Assembly: GCA_018830605.1 (NCBI GenBank)
Contig: JAHJRZ010000025.1
Span: 1 to 10,434 of the forward strand
Length of the DNA stretch: 10,434 nt
Reading direction: 5' to 3'
From: Patescibacteria group bacterium
Lineage (GTDB): Bacteria; Patescibacteriota; UBA1384; JAHJRZ01
Shown here: positions 1 to 5,355 of the stretch, piece after piece
Layout: every line of letters begins with the position of its first letter
How positions within the stretch are numbered: the first letter of the stretch is position 1
Program-made: the position numbers and the translations under genes
The notes under the pieces: generated by a model
Told to the model about the DNA's origin: nothing
The model's database searches: none
What the model saw: only the letters and a program-made list of their open reading frames with translations

Positions 1-177
1 ATAGCTTTAATGGCTTTGATCGCTTTTTTGGCTCTAAACGAGAAATGGCTTGAAGCAGACTTAATGGATGTTTATAATTTATCTCTATCCGTGGCTAAAT
101 CAAAATCAAAAGACAAAGACAATGTATTAGGAGAGATTCAGAAATTTATCAAAAAAAATACGAAAAAACTAAAGTAA
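1..177 (+). CDS. C-terminal fragment of an unidentified protein
   Basis: The frame starting at base 1 stays open for 58 codons and ends at TAA 175-177; the other two forward frames have early stops. The visible part starts with a short hydrophobic stretch (about residues 4-12, ALIAFLAL-like), continues with an acidic/neutral segment and ends in a strongly basic tail (IKKNTKKLK). The gene begins outside the window, so the start, length and domain are unknown. I recognise no family. A weak terminator-like sequence follows at 206-231 (4-bp stem CCCT/AGGG, then T6), inside the repeat copy at 210-235. Confidence 0.55.
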   Translation: MALMALIAFLALNEKWLEADLMDVYNLSLSVAKSKSKDKDNVLGEIQKFIKKNTKKLK

Positions 178-209
178 GGATTTGGTGAATAAAAATTGCG
201 GACCCCCCT

Positions 210-235
210 CTGTTAAAATGAAGGGTTTTTTATTT
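210..235 (+). repeat. 26-bp direct repeat, copy 1 (left of the NYN gene)
   Basis: This copy matches 947-972 at 24 of 26 positions. Both begin CTGTTAAAATGA and end GGTTTTTTATTT, differing only in the two or so bases between. The copies bracket the NYN gene and its promoters. Copy 1 ends at base 2 of the TTGACA promoter box (234-239). The G-then-T6 end looks terminator-like, but only copy 1 has a short possible stem. Function is unknown; it could be a duplicated terminator fragment or the edges of an insertion. Confidence 0.55.
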
Positions 236-262
236 GACATAGTAAGTATTATTTGGTATAAT
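234..262 (+). promoter_or_regulatory. Consensus sigma70-type promoter pointing into the 3' end of the NYN gene
   Basis: TTGACA (234-239) and TATAAT (257-262) are separated by exactly 17 bp, and TGG before the -10 gives an extended -10. Transcription would start near 269. No plus-strand gene follows, so the product would be an RNA antisense to the end of the NYN gene. The arms GTATTAT (246-252) and ATAATAC (258-264) form an inverted repeat over the -10, which could be an operator. Confidence 0.7.
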
Positions 263-815
263 ACATCAGCCTGTTTAATCCTAAGGAAAGTGAGGTCGGT
301 CTGATGATGTGGCCACTCAACCTCATCGTGAGACCGTGAGATGGACTGTGGGAAAATCCCACATATTCAATCTTTTTCTTTTTATGTCTAACATATTTTA
401 AGGCAGGGATCAGATCAGTATCCGAGCTGACTAAAATAGCAGTATCATAATGATTTTCAAAAGCGCCAACCACTAAATCAACAGCAATTTTTACATCAAC
501 GCCTTTCTCTCTAATTTTGCCACTATCATAAACGATGCGGCCGGGCTTAATAACAAATTTGTTTTTCTTTAACAATTCCAAAAATTTTTGTTGATTGCTG
601 ACCAATTCTTTGCTCTTTTTAGAGTTATCAATGTTTCTAACAATCCCGACATAATATCTTTTGGAAACACAAGTTCTTTTATCGACTAAAAAATCAACAA
701 ATTTATTGTAATCAAAAATCTTATTTCTTTCTAATCTGACCTGTGATTCCATTAAGCGATGGCGCAGATTATTACCATCGATATAAACGACGACCTTTTC
801 CTTTTTATTCACCAT
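249..815 (-). CDS. NYN-domain (LabA/DUF88-like) putative ribonuclease
   Basis: The product is 188 residues, the usual size for a single-domain LabA/DUF88 protein. NYN domains share the PIN-like fold and are metal-dependent RNases. The expected acidic residues are visible: D13 in YIDGNN (11-16), D107 and D113 in the GVDVKIAVD segment, and D132/D134 in SSDTDL (131-135). The region at 150-175 (YVGFSHSPSHGL) fits the last strand and helix of the family, which suggests that the stretch antisense to the candidate RNA really codes. ATG 815-813 has AGGA about 5 nt upstream; GTG 812-810 is an alternative. A consensus promoter lies at 930-902 but a terminator intervenes. A weaker pair, TTGCCC (852-847) and CAAAAT (829-824) with 17-bp spacing, would give an almost leaderless mRNA. 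The target RNA is unknown. Confidence 0.85.
   Translation of the reverse strand: MVNKKEKVVVYIDGNNLRHRLMESQVRLERNKIFDYNKFVDFLVDKRTCVSKRYYVGIVRNIDNSKKSKELVSNQQKFLELLKKNKFVIKPGRIVYDSGKIREKGVDVKIAVDLVVGAFENHYDTAILVSSDTDLIPALKYVRHKKKKIEYVGFSHSPSHGLTMRLSGHIIRPTSLSLGLNRLMYYTK
269..384 (+). ncRNA. Candidate small RNA antisense to the NYN gene 3' end
   Basis: This is the predicted transcript of the 234-262 promoter. It contains the helix CGGTCT (297-302)/AGACCG (331-336), the helix TGAGGT (291-296)/ACCTCA (320-325), and a 7-bp hairpin at 347-363 (TGTGGGA, loop AAA, TCCCACA) followed, after about 7 nt, by a T-rich run (371-383). The first two helices cross, so they form either a pseudoknot or two alternative folds. 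The DNA also codes for NYN residues about 150-188 on the other strand, so part of the symmetry may be coding coincidence. It matches no RNA family I know. Existence of the transcript is inferred only. Confidence 0.3.
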
Positions 816-851
816 ATAGTCCTATTTTGTCCCTTTTATCTTTTTTGGGCA

Positions 852-886
852 ACAAAAAGCCGCCCTTGCAATAAAGCAGAGGCGGC
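852..886 (-). terminator. Rho-independent terminator / attenuator ahead of the NYN gene
   Basis: Read on the minus strand, GCCGCC (886-881) pairs with GGCGGC (864-859), with an inner TGC/GCA pairing, followed by five T (858-854). It lies between a strong minus promoter and the NYN start, so most transcripts would stop after about 43 nt. A second possible hairpin, GGGC (865-862)/GCCC (850-847), shares bases with the terminator's 3' arm and could compete with it. Confidence 0.7.
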
Positions 887-901
887 GATGTTAGTGAGAC
901 C

Positions 902-930
902 ACTATATACCCAGATAATATTTTTGTCAA
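902..930 (-). promoter_or_regulatory. Strong minus-strand promoter for the NYN leader
   Basis: On the minus strand TTGACA (930-925) and TATAGT (907-902) are separated by 17 bp, so the -35 is perfect and the -10 has one mismatch. The start would be near 895, only nine bases before the terminator hairpin at 886-859. It either makes a tiny RNA or feeds the NYN gene by read-through. Confidence 0.65.
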
Positions 931-946
931 TGTGAATAAGTCCAAA

Positions 947-972
947 CTGTTAAAATGAGAGGTTTTTTATTT
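947..972 (+). repeat. 26-bp direct repeat, copy 2 (right of the NYN gene)
   Basis: This is the partner of 210-235, in the same orientation, 737 bp away, with two differences in 26 bases. It lies just upstream of the promoter of the coiled-coil gene (987-1014), as copy 1 lies at the 234-262 promoter. No stem is obvious here, so it is not a working terminator by itself. Confidence 0.55.
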
Positions 973-986
973 AATTTATCCTCAAT

Positions 987-1014
987 TTGACGGCAGAAGT
1001 TTGTCTGGTAAAAT
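987..1014 (+). promoter_or_regulatory. Promoter of the coiled-coil gene, giving a leaderless mRNA
   Basis: TTGACG (987-992), a 16-bp spacer and TAAAAT (1009-1014) preceded by TGG form an extended -10 promoter. The expected start (about 1021) is one or two bases before ATG 1023, so the message would be leaderless. This also argues against a start farther upstream at 987, which lies inside the promoter. Confidence 0.6.
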
Positions 1015-1022
1015 ATTATTGT

Positions 1023-1385
1023 ATGGCAAAAGAAATTACAAATAATCAGGTGGTCGAAGTTTTAAGAAAAGAAATTAGAGGTGTTCGTAGTGATCTAAAA
1101 AGTGATATTGGTAATCTTCGCGGCGAGCTAAAAGCTGAAGTCCAATCATCAAAAAAAGAATTAGTTAAAAAAATTGAAGAAGATACAGAATTTTTAGCCA
1201 GAGTTACCAGTTCAAGTTTTACCAAAGTTGAAAAGAAGACAACTAAAGTCCATAAAGATTTGAAAGCAGATATTAATGGAGTCGACAGAAAACTTGATGC
1301 TGAAGTTAATCGAAAGGATGATGTTGACTTAGAAATCAAAGAAGTGGGAACAAGAGTCACTGTTTTAGAAAAACAAGTTTTGTGA
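1023..1385 (+). CDS. Small coiled-coil protein of unknown function
   Basis: The product has 120 residues and is almost entirely charged and helical, from about residue 10 to the end. Leu/Val/Ile recur every three or four residues among many Lys, Glu, Asp and Arg, as in VLRKEIRGVRSDLKSDI and later DLKADINGVDRKLDAEV. There is no signal peptide, membrane segment or catalytic motif. ATG 1023 is preferred over a GTG/TTG-type start near 987 because the promoter lies in between; the mRNA would then be leaderless and no SD is present. Similar short coiled-coil proteins are common hypothetical genes in Patescibacteria. It could be a structural or scaffolding protein, but nothing shows this. The gene stands alone, with a terminator at 1449-1472. 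Confidence 0.75.
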   Translation: MAKEITNNQVVEVLRKEIRGVRSDLKSDIGNLRGELKAEVQSSKKELVKKIEEDTEFLARVTSSSFTKVEKKTTKVHKDLKADINGVDRKLDAEVNRKDDVDLEIKEVGTRVTVLEKQVL

Positions 1386-1393
1386 ATCCTAAC

Positions 1394-1436
1394 AAGCTAA
1401 TAAGCTTCAGTCATAGGCTGATCCGCCTTTGGCGGA
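1394..1436. repeat. Cluster of small palindromes, including TCCGCC-TTT-GGCGGA
   Basis: Three back-to-back hairpins fill the gap after the coiled-coil gene: AAGCT/AGCTT (1394-1407), TCAG/CTGA (1407-1421) and TCCGCC/GGCGGA with loop TTT (1422-1436). The last is followed by A, not T, so it is not a plus-strand terminator. GC-rich six-base palindromes of this kind occur as dispersed intergenic repeats in several Patescibacteria as far as I recall; the copy number here cannot be judged from one window. Confidence 0.45.
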
Positions 1437-1448
1437 AAAAAGCTACCG

Positions 1449-1472
1449 ACCTCGTAAATTGCGAGGTTTTTT
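1449..1472 (+). terminator. Rho-independent terminator after the coiled-coil gene
   Basis: ACCTCG (1449-1454) and CGAGGT (1462-1467) form a 6-bp stem with a 7-nt loop, and the T run 1467-1472 follows directly. The next promoter element begins right after the T run. Confidence 0.8.
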
Positions 1473-1480
1473 GGTATAAT
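1472..1480 (+). promoter_or_regulatory. Extended -10 promoter of the small membrane protein gene
   Basis: TGG followed by TATAAT (1475-1480) is an extended -10. No good -35 is seen at 16-18 bp because that space is the terminator hairpin. The start near 1487 leaves a leader of about 19 nt carrying AGGAGG at 1497-1502, three bases before ATG 1506. Confidence 0.5.
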
Positions 1481-1505
1481 TGAGACAAATAAAAAAAGGA
1501 GGAAG

Positions 1506-1820
1506 ATGAAAAAATTTTTTGGCCAGAAATTGGGTTTAAAATCAATTATCTCGCTGGTGATTACCGGATTAATTTATTTTCTTGTGCCGATTTCTTTCCG
1601 TTTTCATCCACCCTGCCGTTTGGAAGACAAAAGCTTGTGTATCCCAACAACTATCTCTACCACTCAGCCGCTCTTTAATTTAATGAAACTTGCCGGATTT
1701 ACTCTTGATCTTTTTAAACTAATAATTTATCTTATAATTTTTTATCTGATTGTTTTGGTGGTTGTTTCGTTGATTATTAATCAATTAACCAAAAAACAAA
1801 AGATAGAGAATCAAATTTAA
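1506..1820 (+). CDS. Small two-helix membrane protein, function unknown
   Basis: The product has 104 residues. Hydrophobic segments lie at about 13-31 and 64-93; the second is long and very rich in Leu, Ile and Val. Between them is a polar loop of about 30 residues containing Cys37 and Cys45, which could form a disulfide if the loop is outside the cell. Basic residues at both ends (MKKFFGQK at the start, KKQK near the end) suggest both termini are cytoplasmic. The start is supported by AGGAGG at 1497-1502. I recognise no family. It has its own promoter and a strong terminator at 1845-1907, so it is probably a single-gene unit. Confidence 0.75.
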   Translation: MKKFFGQKLGLKSIISLVITGLIYFLVPISFRFHPPCRLEDKSLCIPTTISTTQPLFNLMKLAGFTLDLFKLIIYLIIFYLIVLVVVSLIINQLTKKQKIENQI

Positions 1821-1844
1821 ATTCAGTTAATTTGAGAAGAAGAA

Positions 1845-1907
1845 CCCGTGGTCAGGAAATGGTAGGTGTGGTGTGTGATTTCCTAATCACGGGTTTTTGG
1901 TTTTTTT
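1845..1907 (+). terminator. Long-stem terminator of the membrane protein gene
   Basis: The arms 1845-1860 and 1878-1893 pair over 16 positions with one wobble and one mismatch (CCCGTG with CACGGG, AGGAAAT with ATTTCCT), loop 17 nt. Two T runs (1894-1898 and 1901-1907) follow on the plus strand. It overlaps the end of the convergent gene 2243-1887, whose last residues (KKTKNP) are read from the T runs. Confidence 0.75.
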
Positions 1908-2243
1908 GGCTTTGGGGTTGGGGAGTGCATTATGCGGCAGCCAAGGAGCTCGAAGTTCGTTGTACGCTCGGCAGATCCCCTCTTTATCCCAGGGGCTGTT
2001 CAAGAAGCGAACGTTGGGCTTCTCCCGAAGCAGAGGAACGAGTTCTTCCTCATTCGTCGCTGGCAGACCGTAGATGATGATGCATCTCCCTTTATCAGCC
2101 AGCCACATTGCCAAGCTGAGACCAAGGAGACCATCCCTGCGGCGAAAGTCGGAGGAGATGAGCGTCAGTTCATCACACTTCAGGGCATAGCGACGTCTAA
2201 TCTCAAGAGCGACGCGGCGATAGTTCTCATAGATTCGTAACAT
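1887..2243 (-). CDS. Receiver-like (CheY-fold) protein lacking the first strand
   Basis: The product has 118 residues. After an N-terminal helix (about 4-26), the order of strands and helices matches the later two thirds of a response-regulator receiver domain: strand LTLISSD (an Asp at the usual phospho-acceptor place), a helix with GLLGLSLAMWL, strand RCIIIYG, a helix with NEEELVPLL, then VRFLNSPWDKEGICRAY, which resembles the usual KPF-D-EEL ending. The first strand with its acidic pair is absent, and the conserved Lys is replaced by Asn-Ser. Phosphotransfer is therefore doubtful. ATG 2243-2241 has a perfect AGGAGG seven bases upstream, which decides the start; a longer frame to 2315 would run through the promoter. 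The gene is clearly richer in GC than its neighbours, suggesting transfer. The family assignment is by pattern only. Confidence 0.6.
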   Translation of the reverse strand: MLRIYENYRRVALEIRRRYALKCDELTLISSDFRRRDGLLGLSLAMWLADKGRCIIIYGLPATNEEELVPLLREKPNVRFLNSPWDKEGICRAYNELRAPWLPHNALPNPKAKKTKNP

Positions 2244-2285
2244 CTTTCCGCCTCCTTCCATCAGAAAGTAAGTGCTGACAATTTT

Positions 2286-2315
2286 ATTATATACCAAATA
2301 ATTAAGTATTTGCAA
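2286..2315 (-). promoter_or_regulatory. Minus-strand promoter of the receiver-like gene
   Basis: On the minus strand, TTGCAA (2315-2310), an 18-bp spacer and TATAAT (2291-2286) fit a sigma70 promoter. The start near 2279 gives a leader of about 36 nt containing the AGGAGG site. It is back-to-back with the GH1 promoter. Confidence 0.5.
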
Positions 2316-2321
2316 ATAGTA

Positions 2322-2350
2322 TTGACGAGCTCTGGTTTTTAAGATAAAGT
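2322..2350 (+). promoter_or_regulatory. Promoter of the GH1 gene
   Basis: TTGACG (2322-2327), a 17-bp spacer and TAAAGT (2345-2350) match the consensus well. The start near 2357 leaves only about 11 nt before ATG 2368, without an SD site, so the mRNA is nearly leaderless. With the 2286-2315 promoter it forms a divergent control region of about 120 bp. Confidence 0.55.
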
Positions 2351-2367
2351 CAGGTTGAATTAGTATT

Positions 2368-3669
2368 ATGCCGAGGCAAAAAATATTTTATTTCAAGAAA
2401 AATTTTCTTTGGGGCGCCAGCATCTCCTCTCATCAAACAGAAGGCGGCAATTTAAATGATTGGTCGGTTTGGGAAAAAAGAAATGCTAAGCGGCTTAGCC
2501 GCGAAGCAGTTGAGAAGTTTGGCCGGCTCAAAAATTGGCATCAAATTAAGAAAGAAGCAGAAGATTCCAAAAATTATATTTCTGGGCGCGCCTGCGATTT
2601 TTGGCATAAATATCGCGATGATTTTGACCTCGCCAAATCATTAGAATTAAAGGCTTTGCGTCTTTCGATCGAGTGGTCAAGAATTGAGCCGCAAAAAGGA
2701 ATTTTTGACGAAAAAGCGATTAAGCATTATCTTCGCATGATAAAAGCACTACGCAAGAGGGATATTGAGCCCTTTATTACTCTTTGGCATTGGTCATTGC
2801 CCCCTTGGATTTCAAAAATGGGCGGCTGGAAGAATCCTAAAACAATTAATTACTTTTGCCGTTATGTTAAAAAAATGAGCCAACATCTTAAAGGCAAGGT
2901 AAAATTTATCACTACCATTAATGAGCCGGAAATCTATACATCTTCTTCTTATTTCTATGGAGTCTGGCCGCCGCAAGAGAAGAATTTTTTTTCTTATTTA
3001 AAAGTCTTAAATAATTTAATCCGCGCCCACGAAAAATCACATAAAATTATTAAAAAAATCAGTCCCCGCTTTAAGGTCTCGATCGCCAAGAATAATGTAT
3101 ATTTCGCGGTCGAGAAAAATAGTTTTTTAAATCGATTTTTAAAATGGCTGGCTGATTGGTGGTGGAATTTTTATATCTTAAATCGTCTTAAAAACCATCT
3201 CGATTTTATCGGCTTGAATCATTACTTTCACAATCTAATCAACAACGGCTATAATCGTAATGAAAATAAAGTCGTTTCTGATTTGGGCTTCGAGCTTTAT
3301 CCCCAATCAATTTATTATACTCTGAAGGATTTGAAAAAATACAAAAAACCAATCTATGTCACGGAAAATGGTTTAGCTGATAGTAATGACTCTAAGCGGA
3401 GCTGGTATATCAAAGAGGTTTTACGTTCTGTTCACCGCGCGATTCACGAAGGAGTTGATGTCCGCGGCTATCTGCATTGGTCTTTAATTGATAATTTTGA
3501 GTGGGACAAGGGTTTTTGGCCCAGATTTGGCTTGATTGAGGTTGATTATCATACTTTAGAACGGAGAACAAGACCCAGCGCTTATGAATATGCCAAAATT
3601 ATTAATGATAGGGCGATTTTAAGGCCGCATAAAGTTGCATCGCCCCAAGGAACTCTTATTGAGGCTTAA
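2368..3669 (+). CDS. Glycoside hydrolase family 1 beta-glycosidase
   Basis: The product has 433 residues, about full length for GH1 (usually 430-480). These retaining enzymes cleave beta-linked glucosides or galactosides. The landmarks occur in order: FLWGAS (13-18) with sugar-binding Gln23 in SHQTEG, His141 in LWHWSLP, the acid/base Glu186 in TINEPE (183-188), the nucleophile Glu333 in VTENG (331-335), and the sugar-binding Trp371, Glu378 and Trp379 in the NFEWDKGF block. No phospho-sugar motif is obvious, so a plain beta-glucosidase or galactosidase is more likely than a 6-phospho enzyme. There is no signal peptide, so it acts inside the cell. The last 20 residues look unlike a usual GH1 end and stop nine bases before the GC-rich radical SAM remnant, so the end may have been altered by that junction. 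The enzyme looks active. Confidence 0.93.
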   Translation: MPRQKIFYFKKNFLWGASISSHQTEGGNLNDWSVWEKRNAKRLSREAVEKFGRLKNWHQIKKEAEDSKNYISGRACDFWHKYRDDFDLAKSLELKALRLSIEWSRIEPQKGIFDEKAIKHYLRMIKALRKRDIEPFITLWHWSLPPWISKMGGWKNPKTINYFCRYVKKMSQHLKGKVKFITTINEPEIYTSSSYFYGVWPPQEKNFFSYLKVLNNLIRAHEKSHKIIKKISPRFKVSIAKNNVYFAVEKNSFLNRFLKWLADWWWNFYILNRLKNHLDFIGLNHYFHNLINNGYNRNENKVVSDLGFELYPQSIYYTLKDLKKYKKPIYVTENGLADSNDSKRSWYIKEVLRSVHRAIHEGVDVRGYLHWSLIDNFEWDKGFWPRFGLIEVDYHTLERRTRPSAYEYAKIINDRAILRPHKVASPQGTLIEA

Positions 3670-3677
3670 ATTAAAGA

Positions 3678-4453
3678 GTGGTCCGAAGTCCGACGCGAGG
3701 TTATCGTTTCGGTCTTAAGACCACTACGGCTACGTCTCTTTTCCTCTGTAAAGAGGCGATGTTGTTTTCAGAGCCACAGCGGCTTGAAGCCATGGGTGGT
3801 GCGCCTCAGTTCAATGTTCCGGCCGCCGCTGGTTTACCGAAATCACCATCCGGAATTTGGTAGGGATCGGCGACAACCGTGAGTCGCTCATCGGTCCGAT
3901 GGCAGATGCCGGCTGCATGGGCGTCTATATCGGTATCGAAAGCATCCACCGCCGTGTTGGCGCCAAGTCACCCAAGAGGCAGGTCGTTGAACAGGCGATT
4001 AAGGCGGCGCATCAGGCCGGTCTGATTGTCATGGGCTCAATGATACTTGATATCACCGGAACTGAAACCGAGGAGAGCATCAAGAAGACGGTGGAATGGG
4101 TCATTGACCAGGGGCTTGACCTCCTTCAGTATTCGCTCTTGGCCGCTCTGCCTGGCAGTCTCACCCGCCAACTGGCCATAGCCGAGGGGAGGCTCATCAG
4201 CGTCAATCCGGAGCACTGCGACGGAGCTTGGCCGACGGTCGAACATCCGATTCTGTCTCCCAAGCAGCGCATTGAGCTTCTGCGTGATGCTTACTACCGC
4301 ACCTACTCTGTGGCGGGAGTAGGCAGGCGCATCCTCGGCCACTCCAACCGTCCGCTCAACATTTTTGCCAACACCATTGTCAATAAAATGGCGCACCGTT
4401 GGTGGGACAAAGTCGACTATGACCATTGGGAGAAGACCCGCAATCTTGTTTAG
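3678..4453 (+). pseudogene. Decayed B12-type radical SAM protein gene
   Basis: Two frames together resemble the radical SAM domain of cobalamin-binding radical SAM proteins. From 3678, TRGYRFGLKTTTATSLF lines up with the family's iron-sulfur segment (RGCPFGCKFC-type), but the three Cys positions are Tyr (3702-3704), Leu (3714-3716) and Thr (3723-3725). After LEAMGG (about 3786-3803) the reading moves to the frame open from 3788, where RRWFTEITIRN, AGCMGVYIGIES and LLAALPGS continue the domain to TAG 4451-4453. One missing base near 3821, and probably a short deletion of the segment containing the usual DDN motif, separate the halves. The N-terminal B12-binding domain is absent; the similarity begins right after the GH1 stop. 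The region is much richer in GC than its flanks, so it was probably acquired and then broke. The C-terminal 198 codons (from TTG 3857) are intact but would lack the catalytic core. Confidence 0.7.
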
Positions 4454-4474
4454 CCCAAGTCACATTTTGTCTCT

Positions 4475-4510
4475 ATGGGGACGTCTCACGTTTGGGCTGT
4501 CCCCATTTTT
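4475..4510 (+). terminator. Strong terminator after the radical SAM remnant
   Basis: ATGGGGAC (4475-4482) and GTCCCCAT (4499-4506) form a perfect 8-bp stem followed by T 4506-4510. In addition AGCCCAA (4452-4458) is complementary to TTGGGCT (4492-4498) in the terminator loop, so a second, crossing helix is possible. GGGGAC...GTCCCC hairpins also resemble REP-type elements, so the origin may be a repeat. Confidence 0.75.
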
Positions 4511-4527
4511 AATTAAGATTTTTAAGA

Positions 4528-4556
4528 TTGATTTTCAGCGCTAATTGGGGTAAAAT
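4528..4556 (+). promoter_or_regulatory. Promoter of the nitroreductase gene
   Basis: TTGATT (4528-4533), a 17-bp spacer and TAAAAT (4551-4556). The start near 4563 leaves a leader of about 25 nt before ATG 4588 with no SD site. Confidence 0.5.
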
Positions 4557-4587
4557 TAGAACGGTATTTATTTGAATTATCAAATTA

Positions 4588-5322
4588 ATGAACAAGAAAA
4601 AGTATTTAATAATTTCAGGTTTAATCATTATTACTGTCGCTTTGATAGCCACAGGCTTCTTCACTTTAATAAATACTAAGAAAAATAAATCTTCATCATC
4701 TAATATGCCAGAGGTTAATAAAGAAAAAATTATTGCTCTTCCAGAGCCAAAACTCGATAGCTCGACCTCGATTGAAAAAGCGCTTTTAAATCGCCGCTCG
4801 GTGAGAGATTATAAATCAGAGGCGCTTAATCTGGCAGAAATTTCCCAACTTTTATGGTCAGCTCAAGGGATAACTGATAAAAAATCAGGCGGACGCACTG
4901 CGCCCTCGGCTGGTGCGCTTTATCCGATGGAGATTTATTTGGTTGTCAATAGAGTAGAAGGATTAAATCCGGGTGTCTATAAATACAATCCCAGCGGCCA
5001 CGAAATAATTACCATTTTAACTGATGACAAGAGAAAGGAACTGGCCGAGGCGGCTTTGGGTCAAGATTCAATTGCCAAAGCGCCAGCGACAATTGTAATT
5101 GTTGCTGTGCCGGAGCGCACCCGCGTCAAATATGGTGACCACGCTGACCGATTTGTTGCTATGGAGGCTGGTCATATTTCCCAAAATATTTGTCTTCAAG
5201 TTATATCTCTTGATCTGGGCACTGTTACAGTCGGGGGTTTTGATGATCAAAGGGTAAAGAAACTTCTTAATTTGCCGGAAAACGAAATTGTTCTCTATTT
5301 AATGCCGGTGGGTAAAAAATAG
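4588..5322 (+). CDS. Membrane-anchored SagB-type nitroreductase-family oxidoreductase
   Basis: The product has 244 residues. A basic start and one hydrophobic helix (about 6-28) are followed by a Ser/Lys linker (30-45) and a nitroreductase-fold domain (about 60-244). Motifs fit the FMN-dependent SagB/thiazole-oxidase branch: RRSVRDY (69-75, flavin contact), RTAPSAGALYPMEIY (103-117), GVYKY (129-133), AMEAGHISQN (191-200) and GGFDD (216-220). SagB proteins of peptide-toxin clusters oxidise azolines to azoles, but no YcaO, precursor peptide or partner is present here. Stand-alone members are common and their substrates are unknown, so I claim only a flavin oxidoreductase. The single N-terminal helix should place the domain outside the membrane if it works as a signal-anchor, which is odd for a flavoenzyme without an obvious electron donor. 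It has its own promoter. Confidence 0.85.
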   Translation: MNKKKYLIISGLIIITVALIATGFFTLINTKKNKSSSSNMPEVNKEKIIALPEPKLDSSTSIEKALLNRRSVRDYKSEALNLAEISQLLWSAQGITDKKSGGRTAPSAGALYPMEIYLVVNRVEGLNPGVYKYNPSGHEIITILTDDKRKELAEAALGQDSIAKAPATIVIVAVPERTRVKYGDHADRFVAMEAGHISQNICLQVISLDLGTVTVGGFDDQRVKKLLNLPENEIVLYLMPVGKK

Positions 5323-5355
5323 ATAAAGTCAAGATATCTCCTAAAACCTAAACAC

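Noticed and set aside
301..334. CTGATGA (301-307) followed by GTGA, reminiscent of a hammerhead ribozyme core
   Set aside because: The required GAAA core segment is absent and the bases after CTGATGA do not form the needed stem II; the stretch also codes for the NYN protein on the other strand.
328..901. The 8-mer GTGAGACC occurs at 328-335 and 894-901, suggesting pairing between the two candidate small RNAs
   Set aside because: The predicted start near 895 leaves only about five of the eight bases in the minus-strand RNA, and an 8-mer recurrence is not strong evidence.
1832..2240. Open plus-strand frames opposite the receiver-like gene
   Set aside because: They have no SD or promoter, translate to low-plausibility sequence, and lie opposite a minus-strand frame with a perfect SD and a recognisable fold pattern.
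3678..3724. Inverted repeat GTGGTC...GACCAC with inner GTCTTAAGAC palindrome as an RNA element
   Set aside because: The stretch reads as the degenerate radical SAM segment with the right spacing, and there is no promoter or T run; the symmetry may be incidental.
4037..4426. A long minus-strand open frame opposite the radical SAM remnant
   Set aside because: It is a by-product of high GC; the plus strand holds clear radical SAM family motifs.
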